From Schizochytrium sp. CCTCC M209059 (Eukaryota > Sar > Bigyra > Thraustochytrida > Thraustochytriidae), in the NCBI GenBank assembly GCA_000818945.1, contig KN805388.1, forward strand, positions 20,342-84,341: a DNA stretch of 64,000 nt, read 5' to 3'. Made by a program: the position numbers and the translations under genes. Below are positions 50,258-60,414 of this stretch, piece by piece. The notes under the pieces were generated by a model. That model made no database searches and had not been told where the DNA came from. It saw only the letters and a program-made list of their open reading frames with translations. Position 1 is the first letter of the stretch. Every line of letters starts with the position of its first letter.

Positions 50258-52279
50258 ATGGCGAGCGATGAGCCTCTGCTGGTTTCGCACCAAGATGCGC
50301 AAAACGAAGAGTCAAACGCCAAAGGTCGAGACGACGTCCGGAGACTGCTCGCGCAGGAAACGAATGAAAAGGTCGACAGCGACGGATCGCTGGGTCCTGC
50401 GGAGGATTCCAATGACGAAGACGCAGACAAATCGGCAGATGCTGCCCCGGCGCGCTGGAGCATGCGTGAGGTTGCCAAGCTTGCACGCGAAAATGCAGCC
50501 GGCGATATGGCGTGCGCTCTTGTGGCGCTCGTGGTTTCAAGTGGAACGAATCTAGCCTTGCCCAAGATCATGGGCTGGATGGTCGACCTGGTGGTAGCCC
50601 GTGGCCCCGGTGCAAGCGGCAGCGGCGTCGGCTTGGGCGGCGGCCAGCTTCTTGAAAATGCTACAGCCTCGGGACGCCCAAGTGTTGCCCAAGCGGCTTG
50701 GGCGGCACTCGGTGTCTTTGCTGCGGGAGCCGTCGGCTCGATCGCTCGCGTCTTCTTCCTGAGCTCGGCAGAGACGAAGATTGCGCGTCGCCTGCGCGTC
50801 GACTTGTACCGCGCAACCCTGCAATATGGTCCTGTTGAACAAGATGCCAATGCGGTCATTTCATGCCTGGCGCAGGATGCCGAGGACTTGTCCAAGTCCA
50901 TTTGCAAGAACATTGCATCCTTGTATCGCGGATGCAACTCGGCGTTTGGCGGCGCTGCCATGCTTTGCTACATTTCCCCGCAACTGACCATGGTCTCGTT
51001 GAGCCTACTGCCGATGATCGGTTCCGGTGCTTTTGCGTTTTCCCGTTTCTCGCGACGCATCGCCAAGAGTGTCAAGGAGGATACTCGAAATGCCGTTGCT
51101 CGAGCGGGCGAACGTGTGCAGCAGCTGGCGACGGTGCGCATGTTCAACGGTGAAACGCGCGAAGTGGAACGCTTTGCAAGCGCCCTCGACGGCCTCTGCG
51201 GCCGTGCGGGTCGGGCAGCCCTGGCTGAGGGGCTTTTCATGGGCGGTCTCGGATTTTCTCTCAATGCCTCACTGTTGGCCGTTGTGTGCTATGGAGGACG
51301 CCTGGTTGCCGCCGGGAGCATGACGGGCGGTCAGCTGGCCTCTTTTGCCATGTACAGCGGACTCATGGGCCTTGGTTTTGGCCAATTGGGTAGCGCCTAT
51401 AGCGACTTTTCACGATCCCTTGGCGCCTCGCAACGTCTGAAAGTACTTCTCGCGGATATGCCAGCGTCTGGTTCCACTCCGACGCCACGACCCGAGGGTA
51501 ATGCTATCGCGCAGCAGATCCTTGATCCCGTGCTTCGCTTTGAGAACGTCCATTTCGCGTATGCAGCAAATCCGGACAAGGAGATTCTTCGTGGGCTTGA
51601 TCTGACGCTCGAGCCAGGCAAGGTGGTGTGCATCGCAGGCCGCTCGGGCGTCGGCAAGTCGACGCTGAGTAAGCTCATAATGCGCGTGGAGCAGGACTGG
51701 CAAGGCCAAATCACTCTTGACGGTCGGGACATTCGTGAGATTCCACTCACGGCCTATCGCACGCTGCTTTCCGCTGTGGACCAGCGCCCTGCCCTGTTCA
51801 CGGACCTCACCATTGCGGAGAACATTGCGTTTTCAAGGCCTGGAGCTTCCGAGGACGAGGTTCGCGAAGCCGCTCGCATGGCGGAGGCTTCGGAGTTCAT
51901 CGAGGCCCTGCCCGATGGTTTTGCGAGTATTGTGGGTGGAGGGCCCAAGAGCGTTCAGTTATCGGTGGGGCAAGCGCAGCGCATTGCTTTGGCGCGTGCT
52001 TTCCTGCGTCGTGCGCGCGTCTACATCTTTGACGAGCATTCGTCCAGCCTCGATCACCGTGCCGAGCAGGATGTGCAGAGGGCCGTGCGTGGCCTTGCGG
52101 CTCGCGGCTGTGCAGTCGTTGTGATTGCGCATCGCGCATCTATGCTTGAAGCTGCCGATCACATTGTTGTGCTCGAGAACGGTGCTGTTGCGGAGCAGGG
52201 CACTTTTGCGGATTTGTTGGCGAAGCCGGACGGTCCTTTCCGCGATTTGCTCAGCAGTTTGCGACAACGAAGCGATTAA
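50258..52279 (+). CDS. ABC half transporter, ABCB/TAP-like
   Basis: A 673-residue half transporter with a TMD-NBD layout. The N-terminal ~75 residues are acidic. About six hydrophobic segments span ~95-380 (ACALVALVVSSGTNLALPKIMG ... TGGQLASFAMYSGLM). The NBD at ~425-660 has an A-loop region before FENVHFAYA, Walker A GRSGVGKSTLS (~462), a Q-loop in SAVDQRPALFTD, a signature read as LSVGQAQRIALARA in place of LSGGQ, Walker B VYIFDEHSSSLD with the catalytic Glu, and an H-loop in VIAHRASMLE. It must dimerise. Family style (ABCB8/9/TAP-type) suggests peptide or metabolite export in an organelle or lysosomal membrane; the substrate is not shown. The ATG at 50258 is preferred because the upstream frame has no ATG. 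Confidence 0.88.
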   Translation: MASDEPLLVSHQDAQNEESNAKGRDDVRRLLAQETNEKVDSDGSLGPAEDSNDEDADKSADAAPARWSMREVAKLARENAAGDMACALVALVVSSGTNLALPKIMGWMVDLVVARGPGASGSGVGLGGGQLLENATASGRPSVAQAAWAALGVFAAGAVGSIARVFFLSSAETKIARRLRVDLYRATLQYGPVEQDANAVISCLAQDAEDLSKSICKNIASLYRGCNSAFGGAAMLCYISPQLTMVSLSLLPMIGSGAFAFSRFSRRIAKSVKEDTRNAVARAGERVQQLATVRMFNGETREVERFASALDGLCGRAGRAALAEGLFMGGLGFSLNASLLAVVCYGGRLVAAGSMTGGQLASFAMYSGLMGLGFGQLGSAYSDFSRSLGASQRLKVLLADMPASGSTPTPRPEGNAIAQQILDPVLRFENVHFAYAANPDKEILRGLDLTLEPGKVVCIAGRSGVGKSTLSKLIMRVEQDWQGQITLDGRDIREIPLTAYRTLLSAVDQRPALFTDLTIAENIAFSRPGASEDEVREAARMAEASEFIEALPDGFASIVGGGPKSVQLSVGQAQRIALARAFLRRARVYIFDEHSSSLDHRAEQDVQRAVRGLAARGCAVVVIAHRASMLEAADHIVVLENGAVAEQGTFADLLAKPDGPFRDLLSSLRQRSD

Positions 52280-52723
52280 GAGGAACCAAGCAAAACGGCA
52301 TGGCGCCCATTTTTGGCACGGTAATCGATCAACACGGCATTGCTGTTGATAATTTATTATACCATCATGCCGTCACCGGATTGCCTCGAGAGCCTCCCGT
52401 CTTCAACATCGATTCGACATTAAGGACAAGGATGGTTACTCCGCTCCCAGATGTCCTTATTTCGCTGCAAAAAAAATCTCAATCATTTCTCCAGTCTCTT
52501 TTCCTTTTACCTTTAATTCTTTCCCTTTTTATTCTCTTTTCTCGAGAAAAACGGTTCCCTTTCCTTCACCATCCAGAATCGCAAGAGGTTTATCATCATG
52601 TTTGGTTGAAGAAAGCAACAAAATAAAAAGTGATTGAAACGCTCATACGCATAGGTATAGTTGTACATTGTGGAGCCAAGTACGTTATCGTATGTTCACC
52701 ACCGCAAGATTCGCTCTCGCTCA
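52280..52723. other. Spacer between convergent ABC and ADAM genes
   Basis: About 440 bases with A+T-richer pyrimidine tracts (52490-52560), presumably the two 3' UTRs. No gene seen. Confidence 0.55.
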
Positions 52724-55700
52724 TCAAAGAACGGAGTCGTCGAGATCGTGGCGGTTCGGGGCTTGGCGTGCGCGCTGTGGTGCTGGCAATGCCTCGGCAG
52801 TCTGAGGTGGCGGCGCAGAGGTCGCCGATGGTGCAGGGTGGCTCGCCACATGCGAGGTCAGTGTACTAGCCGACGGGACAACACTAGCTGTTGGCACGTC
52901 GTCCAAATCATACACTGATACCACCACAGGCGGAGGCGACGACGAACGAGACGGATGTCGCTGCATTGCAGCACCGGCACTCGAGACGCTCGTTGATGAA
53001 CAAACAGAAGACACCGAGGGATGACGAACGCTGGTACTGCTGCTAAGAAAAGGGTTCTCATGCGTTTGCTCCGAGGTGTCTTCAATGAAAGGATTTCCCG
53101 GTCCCGGTGTTGGCGGTGTGTGCGGGCTCTTGGGGCTGGAGGTGGGCGGGGTGCGCGCCGAGAAGCTTCTCGGCGACACCGGTCGCGCAGGTGCTGAGGG
53201 CGAGCGTGCACCTCGACCTGAAGCACCTTGCGACGTCGAATGCAACGAATACGCGGAGGAAGCAGACGACGGCGCCGATGGCGCTTGCATTGAATGAGAA
53301 CGAGAAGAACCGCCATTGGCCGCAGAGACGTAAGACGGCGCACTTGGTGCGGGAAGTCCTCCGGCATTCTCGACGAGGAAAGCAATTCGGCTCTTGCGCT
53401 TTGCCTCGCAAGAGTTGCAAAGTCCGCGGACATTGTTGGGGTTCGAGTAATGCACCACGCACTCGGGGCACATGGCAAGATTGTCCGCTGCGCGCTGACT
53501 TCTGGGCGAGGTCGCTGCTGAGGTGCCAGGATCGACTGCAACAACGGCAGCCGCTGAGGTACTATTGTTGGTGGTGAGCGTTGCTGATCTTGACGATCGG
53601 CCCGAGGCGGTCGAGAGCGATGCACACGAGGAAGAATTGCTGCGCGGCGAAGACATGGCCTCTGAACCAGTGTGGAGCGAAGTGGCCGTTCCGAGAGCCG
53701 AAGAGCGACGGGAGTTGCGTTTCAGCGCCGCTGCGGAGGCGCGACGACGCAGCTCCGCGTCCGATGGCTTGCGGCAATGGCGACGGCAAACGCAGGACAT
53801 GAGAAGCAGACCAAAGACCAGAGCGCCTCCAGCAGAAGCAATGGCAGTAATCTTGTTTTCCTGCAAGAGCTTGAGCAAATTGTCAAAGGGGGAATCAGAC
53901 TCATCGTCGTCGCCACCAGAAGAAGTCGAGGAAACCGAAGATGTGCACACGCCAGGCTCAAGCGCGGTTGGTGCAGGCGTGGGCACATGATTGCACGTGC
54001 TCGCGCTTTCGTCCCAAGTGCACTCCCACCACGGAATGCAGGACTCTTCCTTTTGCTGCGAGTCGCACTTGTCCGTATTAGGAGGCAAAGCGCCCGTAGG
54101 CTTGCACTGCGAGAAATCTTCGAGGTAGACGCAGGCGGAGTATTCGGCACACGCCTCTGGGTCGTCGTCGTAACTGCGACAAGTGTATCCAACAGGAGGA
54201 TCGACAAGCGCGACTGGGGAAGAAGTTGGTGCTGGGGTGTTTTCCTTTTTGCAAAAGGCGGGCTGGCCACTGGTAGAAAAGCAGTCATCGTCCGTGAGGC
54301 AGACTTCACCAGGCAAGCAGGGAGAGCACGTCCCCCCGCAGTCGACATCGGTCTCGCCGTCATCGAGTAAGCCGTTGAAGCAGGTAATGCTGCTCGGAGC
54401 TTGAAGTTCGCCGGCGGTGACGCACGTGGAGCCGCTACAGACGCCACGCTCACTGGGGTCCTGACCGTCTTCGAGATTGCCGCCACAGGTGGTGCCGTCC
54501 TCAACAAGAGTCCCGCTATCCGACGACCCGCCCACCTTGAAGCACGAATCCGAGCTCGAGTCGGTCCGGCAGTACAAGGACCCGCAAGAGTCGTCGCCGT
54601 CGTTGTGGTTGTGCGCGGGGCAGGGCACATAGCCAAAAGAGCCGCACTGTTCGACGTGGGATTTGCACTCGCCAATAAAGCAAGCGCCGCGGTCTCCGCA
54701 GGTGCTACCGTTTTCCTCGTAAGAATTATAGGGGCAAGAGGCCGAGATGCCATCGCAGACCTCGGCGCTGTCGCAGTCGTCGTCTACCGAGGCGCGGCAC
54801 TCGTATGCTTCTTCGGCGGCACGGGGCTGGCAGGTGCTGGCGTCGCAGCAGATGTCATCGGCACTGCAAGTTGCATCTTGAAGCAGCGAGCACGTGGCAC
54901 CATCGCAGCAGGGATCGAGCTCCCCGCAATCGTCTTGACCACAGTCACAGTCCTCTCCGGTTTCGCGCACCCCGTTGCCACAGGCGGGCTCCAAGGTCCA
55001 GATCGAGGTCGCGGCATCGTCTGCACAGGTGCTGTAGCGGCGCCCATAGCTCGGGCGGTAGAGACAGTCACCCCCTGAGCAGCCGAGTGGGTAAGAGGTC
55101 TCGCTAAAGGCCATTTCGATCCAGCCGGCCGAGCACGATGACCACGTGCGTTCGTTGACGCCGCTGGGGTCCATGATCCACGACCCTGCCGTGCAAGGCT
55201 CTTCGACCAAGGTGTCTTCTCCGAGGTAGGTGTTCGTGTGCTTGACGCCAAGATTGTGCGCCAGTTCGTGCGCGAGAATAGCAGCGACGGTGGAGAGTTG
55301 GGCGTCCGTGGCCTGAACGACACCCGTGCCCGATGACTTGCTGCAGAGGACGTCGACGTGGGCGAGACCGACGGTCTGGTCGCGGAACGTGAGACCTGAG
55401 AGAAGCTGCGCCACGCCGTGTTCGACGATGTCGTTGTCGCCGATGAGCTGGGCGCGCCAGGTGGAAAAGTCTTGCAGGAGGGTCTCCTCGTTTACCTCTC
55501 CGTCCGAGGTCATCTCGGGCGTCCAAAAGTCCTTGTGCGCAAAGGTGATCATGCCCACAACTTGAATCGTGAGCTTGAAGGAGCTTGTAATATCGTTGAG
55601 CTTGTTGTAGAGCTCGACGGTGGACTGAAGGATCTGCGCGCTGTTCATGTGAGTCTGATCTCCGTATTCATTGAAGCGCGCTTTGTCATTGACGATGACC

Positions 55701-56413
55701 AACTTGATGAACTTTTCTGTCTTCGACGCCAAGCCACGAGGGCGCAATCGCGTCGCGGTGTTTTCTGCGTTTTCTGCCGGTGTGGCGTCGCGGGTGACAA
55801 GGTCGCCAGCAAGGTCTCGATGGAGGTCGATGCCGAGGGCTGCTTCGAGATCGATTTCCTTGGCCAGAGCGTTCTCTGGTACGTGCATGTGCTCGCACGA
55901 GAACGGCTTGTCTAGCCTGGAGTCGATCCAATACACGAGGCTGCGCGCCGGGCGAGCGCCGCGCGCCGGCGTCACGGGGACGAGCGCGAGTCTGCCCTGG
56001 TCAGTCTCGATGGTCGCGGAGATCTTGTCTCCGCAGTTGTTGGCGAGGACCACGCGTCCGTCGCTTTGCTTTGTCCTGAAGAAGCAGTCCATGCGTTCCT
56101 GGCGCGTCTCGATCGTCTTGCCCGCGGCATTCACGTGCTTGTGCTCGAGCACGCCGCCGGGGAAGAGCGCGGTGTCCTGCTCGAGGTCGAAGCGCCACGT
56201 GCGCTCAAAGGCCCCAAACTCAATACGGAGCGCGCGGCCGCCCTCCGCCAGGGCGGCCGCCTCGGCGTCCACGTCCACGAGCTCGTACGGCAGGCCCACC
56301 TCCTCCAGGCGCGCCCGCGTCTGCTCCCAGTCCCACACGGCGCGCGCCGGCGTCAGGCTCCCCAGCGCCATCGCGGCCGCCGCCAGCAGCGCGCACGACC
56401 TGCGCCTCGCCAT
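52724..56413 (-). CDS. ADAM-family membrane metalloprotease with disintegrin domain and long cytosolic tail
   Basis: A 1229-residue type I membrane protein. A signal peptide (MARRRSCALLAAAAMALGSLTPARA) is followed by a prodomain-like region to ~165 and a reprolysin-type catalytic domain. Its zinc site is HELAHNLGVKH at ~382-392, with the downstream Met-turn candidate in SWIMDPSG. A disintegrin-like domain follows at ~455-560 (CGNGVRETGEDCDCG... DPCCDGATCSL... CRASVDDDCDSAEVCDGIS), then Cys-rich segments to ~760. One membrane span (ITAIASAGGALVFGLLLMSCVC) lies at ~850. The ~355-residue tail is Ser/Pro-rich and contains CPECVVHY...GLCNSC at ~980-1000, a CxxC-x14-CxxC pattern suggesting a zinc ribbon. 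The start at 56413 is the ATG directly before the hydrophobic signal; ~240 open codons upstream are low-complexity. A shedding or pericellular protease role is inferred. Confidence 0.9.
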   Translation of the reverse strand: MARRRSCALLAAAAMALGSLTPARAVWDWEQTRARLEEVGLPYELVDVDAEAAALAEGGRALRIEFGAFERTWRFDLEQDTALFPGGVLEHKHVNAAGKTIETRQERMDCFFRTKQSDGRVVLANNCGDKISATIETDQGRLALVPVTPARGARPARSLVYWIDSRLDKPFSCEHMHVPENALAKEIDLEAALGIDLHRDLAGDLVTRDATPAENAENTATRLRPRGLASKTEKFIKLVIVNDKARFNEYGDQTHMNSAQILQSTVELYNKLNDITSSFKLTIQVVGMITFAHKDFWTPEMTSDGEVNEETLLQDFSTWRAQLIGDNDIVEHGVAQLLSGLTFRDQTVGLAHVDVLCSKSSGTGVVQATDAQLSTVAAILAHELAHNLGVKHTNTYLGEDTLVEEPCTAGSWIMDPSGVNERTWSSCSAGWIEMAFSETSYPLGCSGGDCLYRPSYGRRYSTCADDAATSIWTLEPACGNGVRETGEDCDCGQDDCGELDPCCDGATCSLLQDATCSADDICCDASTCQPRAAEEAYECRASVDDDCDSAEVCDGISASCPYNSYEENGSTCGDRGACFIGECKSHVEQCGSFGYVPCPAHNHNDGDDSCGSLYCRTDSSSDSCFKVGGSSDSGTLVEDGTTCGGNLEDGQDPSERGVCSGSTCVTAGELQAPSSITCFNGLLDDGETDVDCGGTCSPCLPGEVCLTDDDCFSTSGQPAFCKKENTPAPTSSPVALVDPPVGYTCRSYDDDPEACAEYSACVYLEDFSQCKPTGALPPNTDKCDSQQKEESCIPWWECTWDESASTCNHVPTPAPTALEPGVCTSSVSSTSSGGDDDESDSPFDNLLKLLQENKITAIASAGGALVFGLLLMSCVCRRHCRKPSDAELRRRASAAALKRNSRRSSALGTATSLHTGSEAMSSPRSNSSSCASLSTASGRSSRSATLTTNNSTSAAAVVAVDPGTSAATSPRSQRAADNLAMCPECVVHYSNPNNVRGLCNSCEAKRKSRIAFLVENAGGLPAPSAPSYVSAANGGSSRSHSMQAPSAPSSASSAYSLHSTSQGASGRGARSPSAPARPVSPRSFSARTPPTSSPKSPHTPPTPGPGNPFIEDTSEQTHENPFLSSSTSVRHPSVSSVCSSTSVSSAGAAMQRHPSRSSSPPPVVVSVYDLDDVPTASVVPSASTLTSHVASHPAPSATSAPPPQTAEALPAPQRARQAPNRHDLDDSVL

Positions 56414-57420
56414 CCTCGCCCTCCCCGTCCTCCTCCTCGCGCCCGCGCGCTCGGCTCGGGCCCGGCCCGCCGCCGCGCCGCCTCGCCTCGCGTCGCTGGC
56501 GCCGATCTCGTTCTGCCGCTCCCTCCCGCCTGCGCGTCGAAGACAGCCGGCCGGCCCGGCCAGAGAGAGAGAGAGAGCGAGAGCAAGGGAGCCGGCCCGG
56601 AGAGGGCCGAGCCGAGCTGGCCGCGAGACGTGACGCCGTGGACCGGCTCCCACGCGGGCTGTGGTCGCCGTCGCCGTCGCCGTCGCCGTCGTTGTCGCCG
56701 CCGTCGCCGCGCTGGAGCTGGAGCTGGAGCTGGAGCTGGAGCAGGACCGGGACCGGGAGCGGGCGGGCGAGGCGCGCTGTCTCCACGCGCTCGCTCGCGT
56801 CGCGTGTCGCGCGGCGGCGCGGTCTGGCGCCGCGGGCTGCGAGCGGGGCGCGGGAGCGCGAGAGCGCGAGAGCGAGAGAGAGGGAGAGAGATATGCCGGC
56901 CGCTCCAGCTGCGATGCGTTTGAAACGTAACCGTGGGATGGATGGAGGCAGGGACACCGACGGACTCGGAGCTCGCTGCCGCGGCGCCGACTCGCGACGC
57001 CGCTCTGCGCGCCTCTCTGCGTGCCTGCGTGCCTGCCTGCCTGCCTGCCTGCCTGTGCCCGCGCCCGCCGCCGCCGCTGCTGCCGGCTCGGGCCTGGGAG
57101 CGGCACGGCGATCCGGGGGAGGCAGCCAAGCGAGCGAGCGATCAATTAATCACCGAGGCGGCCGGGACCGCGACGAGAGCGCCGCTGCCGCGCCTGCGCT
57201 TCCGGCTGGGCGGACAGCCGGCCGCGCTGCTGCCGCTGCCGCGCTGCTGCCGCTGCCGCGCGCCGGGGCCGAGCTCGCGCAGGGTTCGTTCGCTCCGAGG
57301 CCGCGGGGCGACGGGCACTGCCGCAGCGCGCGCGAGAACGGAGGAGAGAAGGCAAGAAGTGAACTTGAACCTGGAGAATACGTTCGAAACTTGTCAGTGG
57401 AACTTGATCATAGAAAGCCT

Positions 57421-57421
57421 T

Positions 57422-57480
<59 letters not shown>

Positions 57481-57482
57481 AA
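57421..57482. repeat. (GAAA)n microsatellite
   Basis: About fifteen perfect GAAA tetramers. Confidence 0.95.
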
Positions 57483-58223
57483 CTTGAAGAAAGAAAGATG
57501 GGGCGCCACTTTTCCACCGTGGCGCCCGCCTTTGGCGGTTGGGCCGACGTGCGACGGCAGCGGTTTCGCGCGGGCCGTGCCTTTGCACAAAGAGACGCCG
57601 GCGGCGGTTTCGTCCACCGGCTCTCTGTCTGATCGGTCGCAGATGGGAGAGAGCACCAATGCCGTGGTCGATCGTGCCGCACCGCTTCGCGCATGGCATC
57701 GCATCGCGCATGGCATCGCATCGCATGGCGTTGCGCCGCATGGCGGACGAGAGCGACCAGGAGACCGACCTAGAGATTGACAAGCGACAGGCTGGCTAGT
57801 CACAGTTGGCAGTGGTCACTCGGGTTGGAAAGGCGAGTGACAGAGCCGACACGGCATCGAGGTTGTGAGAATTTAGTTGTGCGTGACCGCTGCGATGCCG
57901 GGAAAGGTCTGGCGTTCTTCAAGTCTTATACCGGAGCGAGCAACGGCTCGATATGCTATTACATATACTACTGCGCCAGTGGGAGCAAGGAATTTTTGGC
58001 GCGTTACGAGACGAGGCGAATGCCAGGAAGGCGGTCTGTCCACAAGGAAGGGGTACATTGGACCGCATCTCACTGCCTCATGGCGAGACCTACGACGATG
58101 TTCTTCACTCGATCAAGCTTGCCGCGGCGGGCAAGCAATCATAAATTGCAATCACGAGCGTCATCCGCCGTGGCGGCATGCACTTTTTAGAAAAGAAGAG
58201 AGAGAGAGAGAGAGAGTTTATGT

Positions 58224-58244
58224 TTATGGTCGATTTGACAGCCA
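58224..58244. repeat. 21-bp direct repeat, left copy
   Basis: A 21-bp word (beginning TTATGGTCGATTTGAC) that recurs exactly and in the same orientation at 60775-60795. The two copies bracket the broken nuclease-kinase gene. Confidence 0.8.
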
Positions 58245-58488
58245 CAGACCGGTTGGTCGGTCGGTCAGTCGGTCACTCAGTTTAGAAGCAAGAGGAACGC
58301 ATCGCGAAGATTGTTATATTTATATTGATCTTACGGTGTCTCCCGAACAAAAGGAGACGCTACATACAACGCAAAGTATAGTAGAAAATTCGAACATGCA
58401 CGGCGCCAAAAGCCACTCCGCGATAGCACCTTGCCTCGCAAGAACTATGGTAGTCCAAGAATCAAACAATATTTTTCAGCTGTGGAAC

Positions 58489-60414
58489 TCATGTTTCCCT
58501 CACGATCTTGAGCTCGTCAGATGCCTGGGCCGGGCTCAGTAGCTTGTGTGCGCGCCCTAGATCAATGAGCTTGACATCCCCGGAACTATCAATGACAATA
58601 TTACGTAGTGCCACGTCTCCGTGCAAATACCCGGCCGTGTGGAGCTCGCTCAGCGCTCCCTCAATCTTGTTGGTGAGAGTCTCAAGTCCTCCGGAGAGCG
58701 AGATGCGCTGTGCCACTTTCGAGCCACCAGCGCTCAAGGCCACACCTTCCTGTGTCGTAAGCACGCCCCGGATTGCAAAGAACGCGTCCTGGCCATGTAG
58801 GACAAGTTTTGGCAGAACGCCGCCCTGGAGGTGGTTGAGCTCCTTGTAGACCTGCGCTTCGTGTAGCAGTTCGCGGTTCGCGGACTTGGCGTCGAGTGAC
58901 ACCGTCTTTAAAAAGCACCGGCGACCCTCAACATCGACGTTGCCCATGCCAAGCCCGGCGCTGCACAGCACGTCCGTACCTTCGTGCTTTATCCAGTACC
59001 GCTCCCCCAGATCGAGCTCGATGGAGCGCGAGCCGTCGTCGGCAACGAGCTTGAGTCTCTGCCCAAAAAGAGCCTGCACGTCTTGCTCGTACATGGCCTG
59101 TACGTCGGTGGCATCATCTGAGCCGTTGTCACTTCCATCGTTGGCCCCCTGAGGTGTGTCATCGAATCGCGCGTCTTCTTCAGCACCTTGTACATTCGGA
59201 CAGTTGAACCAGTTCCAAAATGGTTTCCGTGGCTGGCCACGCACGTGCTCACCGAGGGCGTGCGCATAGAAGAGCAGAGTCGCGTGGCTCAGAGCCATGC
59301 GGTTNNNNNNNNNNNNNNNNNNNNNNNNNNNNNNNNNNNNNNNNNNNNNNNNNNNNNNNNNNNNTGTAGCTGTTGGTGAGCATTCCGAACTTGCACCCAG
59401 ACATCACCATGTACATGACGAGCTCTCCCAAAGGGTCTGTGACAATCAGCCGCCAATTAGTTACATTTCGACGGGAGTTGGTGCGACCGCCGTTTTCATC
59501 CAGGGCGACAACGGTTTCGAGGGAGTCCGAGGGCAAGCACCGATTGTACTCATTTATGATCGAGATCCAGGGCATGGTCGCCATCCGCTTGCACTCAACG
59601 AATGCTACAATTGAGCTATCGTCTACGGAATAAGTCTCGCCGTCCACGAGACGTTCCCCAAGGCCGAAGCCGAGGCGTACTAATCCCTTCATCCGATATT
59701 TACACCCAAGAGTCACGGAATCCCGCGAAAGATGCTCGATGACGGGGTGAAGGCCGCGAGCGCGTACCTCCTTGTGGAAAAGCAGTGCCCAGGTCTGCAC
59801 CGGCGTCTCGCGCTCATGGGACTGGGATGGGACATAAGATTCGGGTCCCCAAACTCTTCGCGGAGTAGCGTGGACTTGAAGATATCGAGCGCCTCGTGCG
59901 TGTCATCGCCAAAGGAGTCCCAGGGTTCGATGAATCTGGGTTGGAAGATCCACGGGACGCCGCCCGCGGATCTCGTTGCTCGAGGCGATCTCACCACGGA
60001 AGACCTGGGGTGGGGCGGCACGGCTTCGGCTCCGTCGGAAGCCAGCGCGGACTTTGAACTTCTACGAACTTCGCTCGTTCGTTCCCGCGCGGCGACAGGA
60101 GGAGCGACGTACGCAACGTCGCTGTCGAACCACTTGTAGATCGTGCGGTTGTCGCGATCCTTCACGACAGCGAGAAGCCTGTCCTCTCGGCGGCCAAGGT
60201 CCACACCGAGCGTGTCCGCACGCTTGAAGATAGCGTCAACTTGATCGGCGCTGAGTCGCTCGATCCATGGCAGAGTAACCTTTGTTGCCAGCTTCTCTTC
60301 GTCCCACTCCTCCACACCTGCAAGCTCTTCGTCCGATACGGGCACCAGTAAAGGCGCACCGACGCCATCCTGGGGCAGGACGTCAGTGTAACGAGCGCGC
60401 GCGCCCTCCGCCAT
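58489..60414 (-). pseudogene. Nuclease-kinase fusion gene (Crinkler-like REase + protein kinase), broken by a frameshift and an assembly gap
   Basis: Read on the minus strand from an ATG at 60414. The N-terminal ~190 residues (60414-59845) are of unknown fold. After a one-base frame change in or near a run of G around 59840-59850, the frame continues to 59365 with GCKYRMKGLVRLGFGLGERLVDGE, DDSSIVAFVECKR, TMPWISIINEYNRCL and GELVMYMVMSGCKFGMLTNSY. The D...ExK pattern and context fit a PD-(D/E)XK nuclease. After 60 N, 59304-58489 encodes a kinase-like domain with RCFLKTVSL (Lys), NRELLHEAQVY (Glu), YLHGDVALRNIVID (catalytic loop) and VKLIDLGRAH (DLG metal motif); all key residues are present. 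The frameshift could be a sequencing error, so the gene may be intact in the cell. Paired nuclease and kinase modules are known in Crinkler-type proteins; that family link is an inference. Confidence 0.6.
59305..59364. other. Assembly gap (60 N)
   Basis: A run of 60 N inside the nuclease-kinase gene, between the nuclease-like part and the kinase-like part. Frame on the two sides need not match because the true gap length is unknown. Confidence 1.

Larger units (their letters stand above)
56414..58488. other. 2.1-kb G+C-rich and repeat-rich spacer
   Basis: No gene recognised. 56660-56715 holds GTCGCC hexamers, 56715-56750 GAGCTG hexamers, and 57660-57735 a degenerate GCATGGCATCGCATC repeat. 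58197-58216 is a GA run; 58250-58275 contains GGTCGGTCAGTCGGTC-type repeats also found in the MRNIP intron. The first part should carry the ADAM promoter. Confidence 0.5.

Noticed and set aside
56414..57145. N-terminal extension of the ADAM frame
   Set aside because: About 240 open codons of Arg/Ala/Ser repeats precede a textbook signal peptide at 56413, so they are treated as upstream non-coding DNA.
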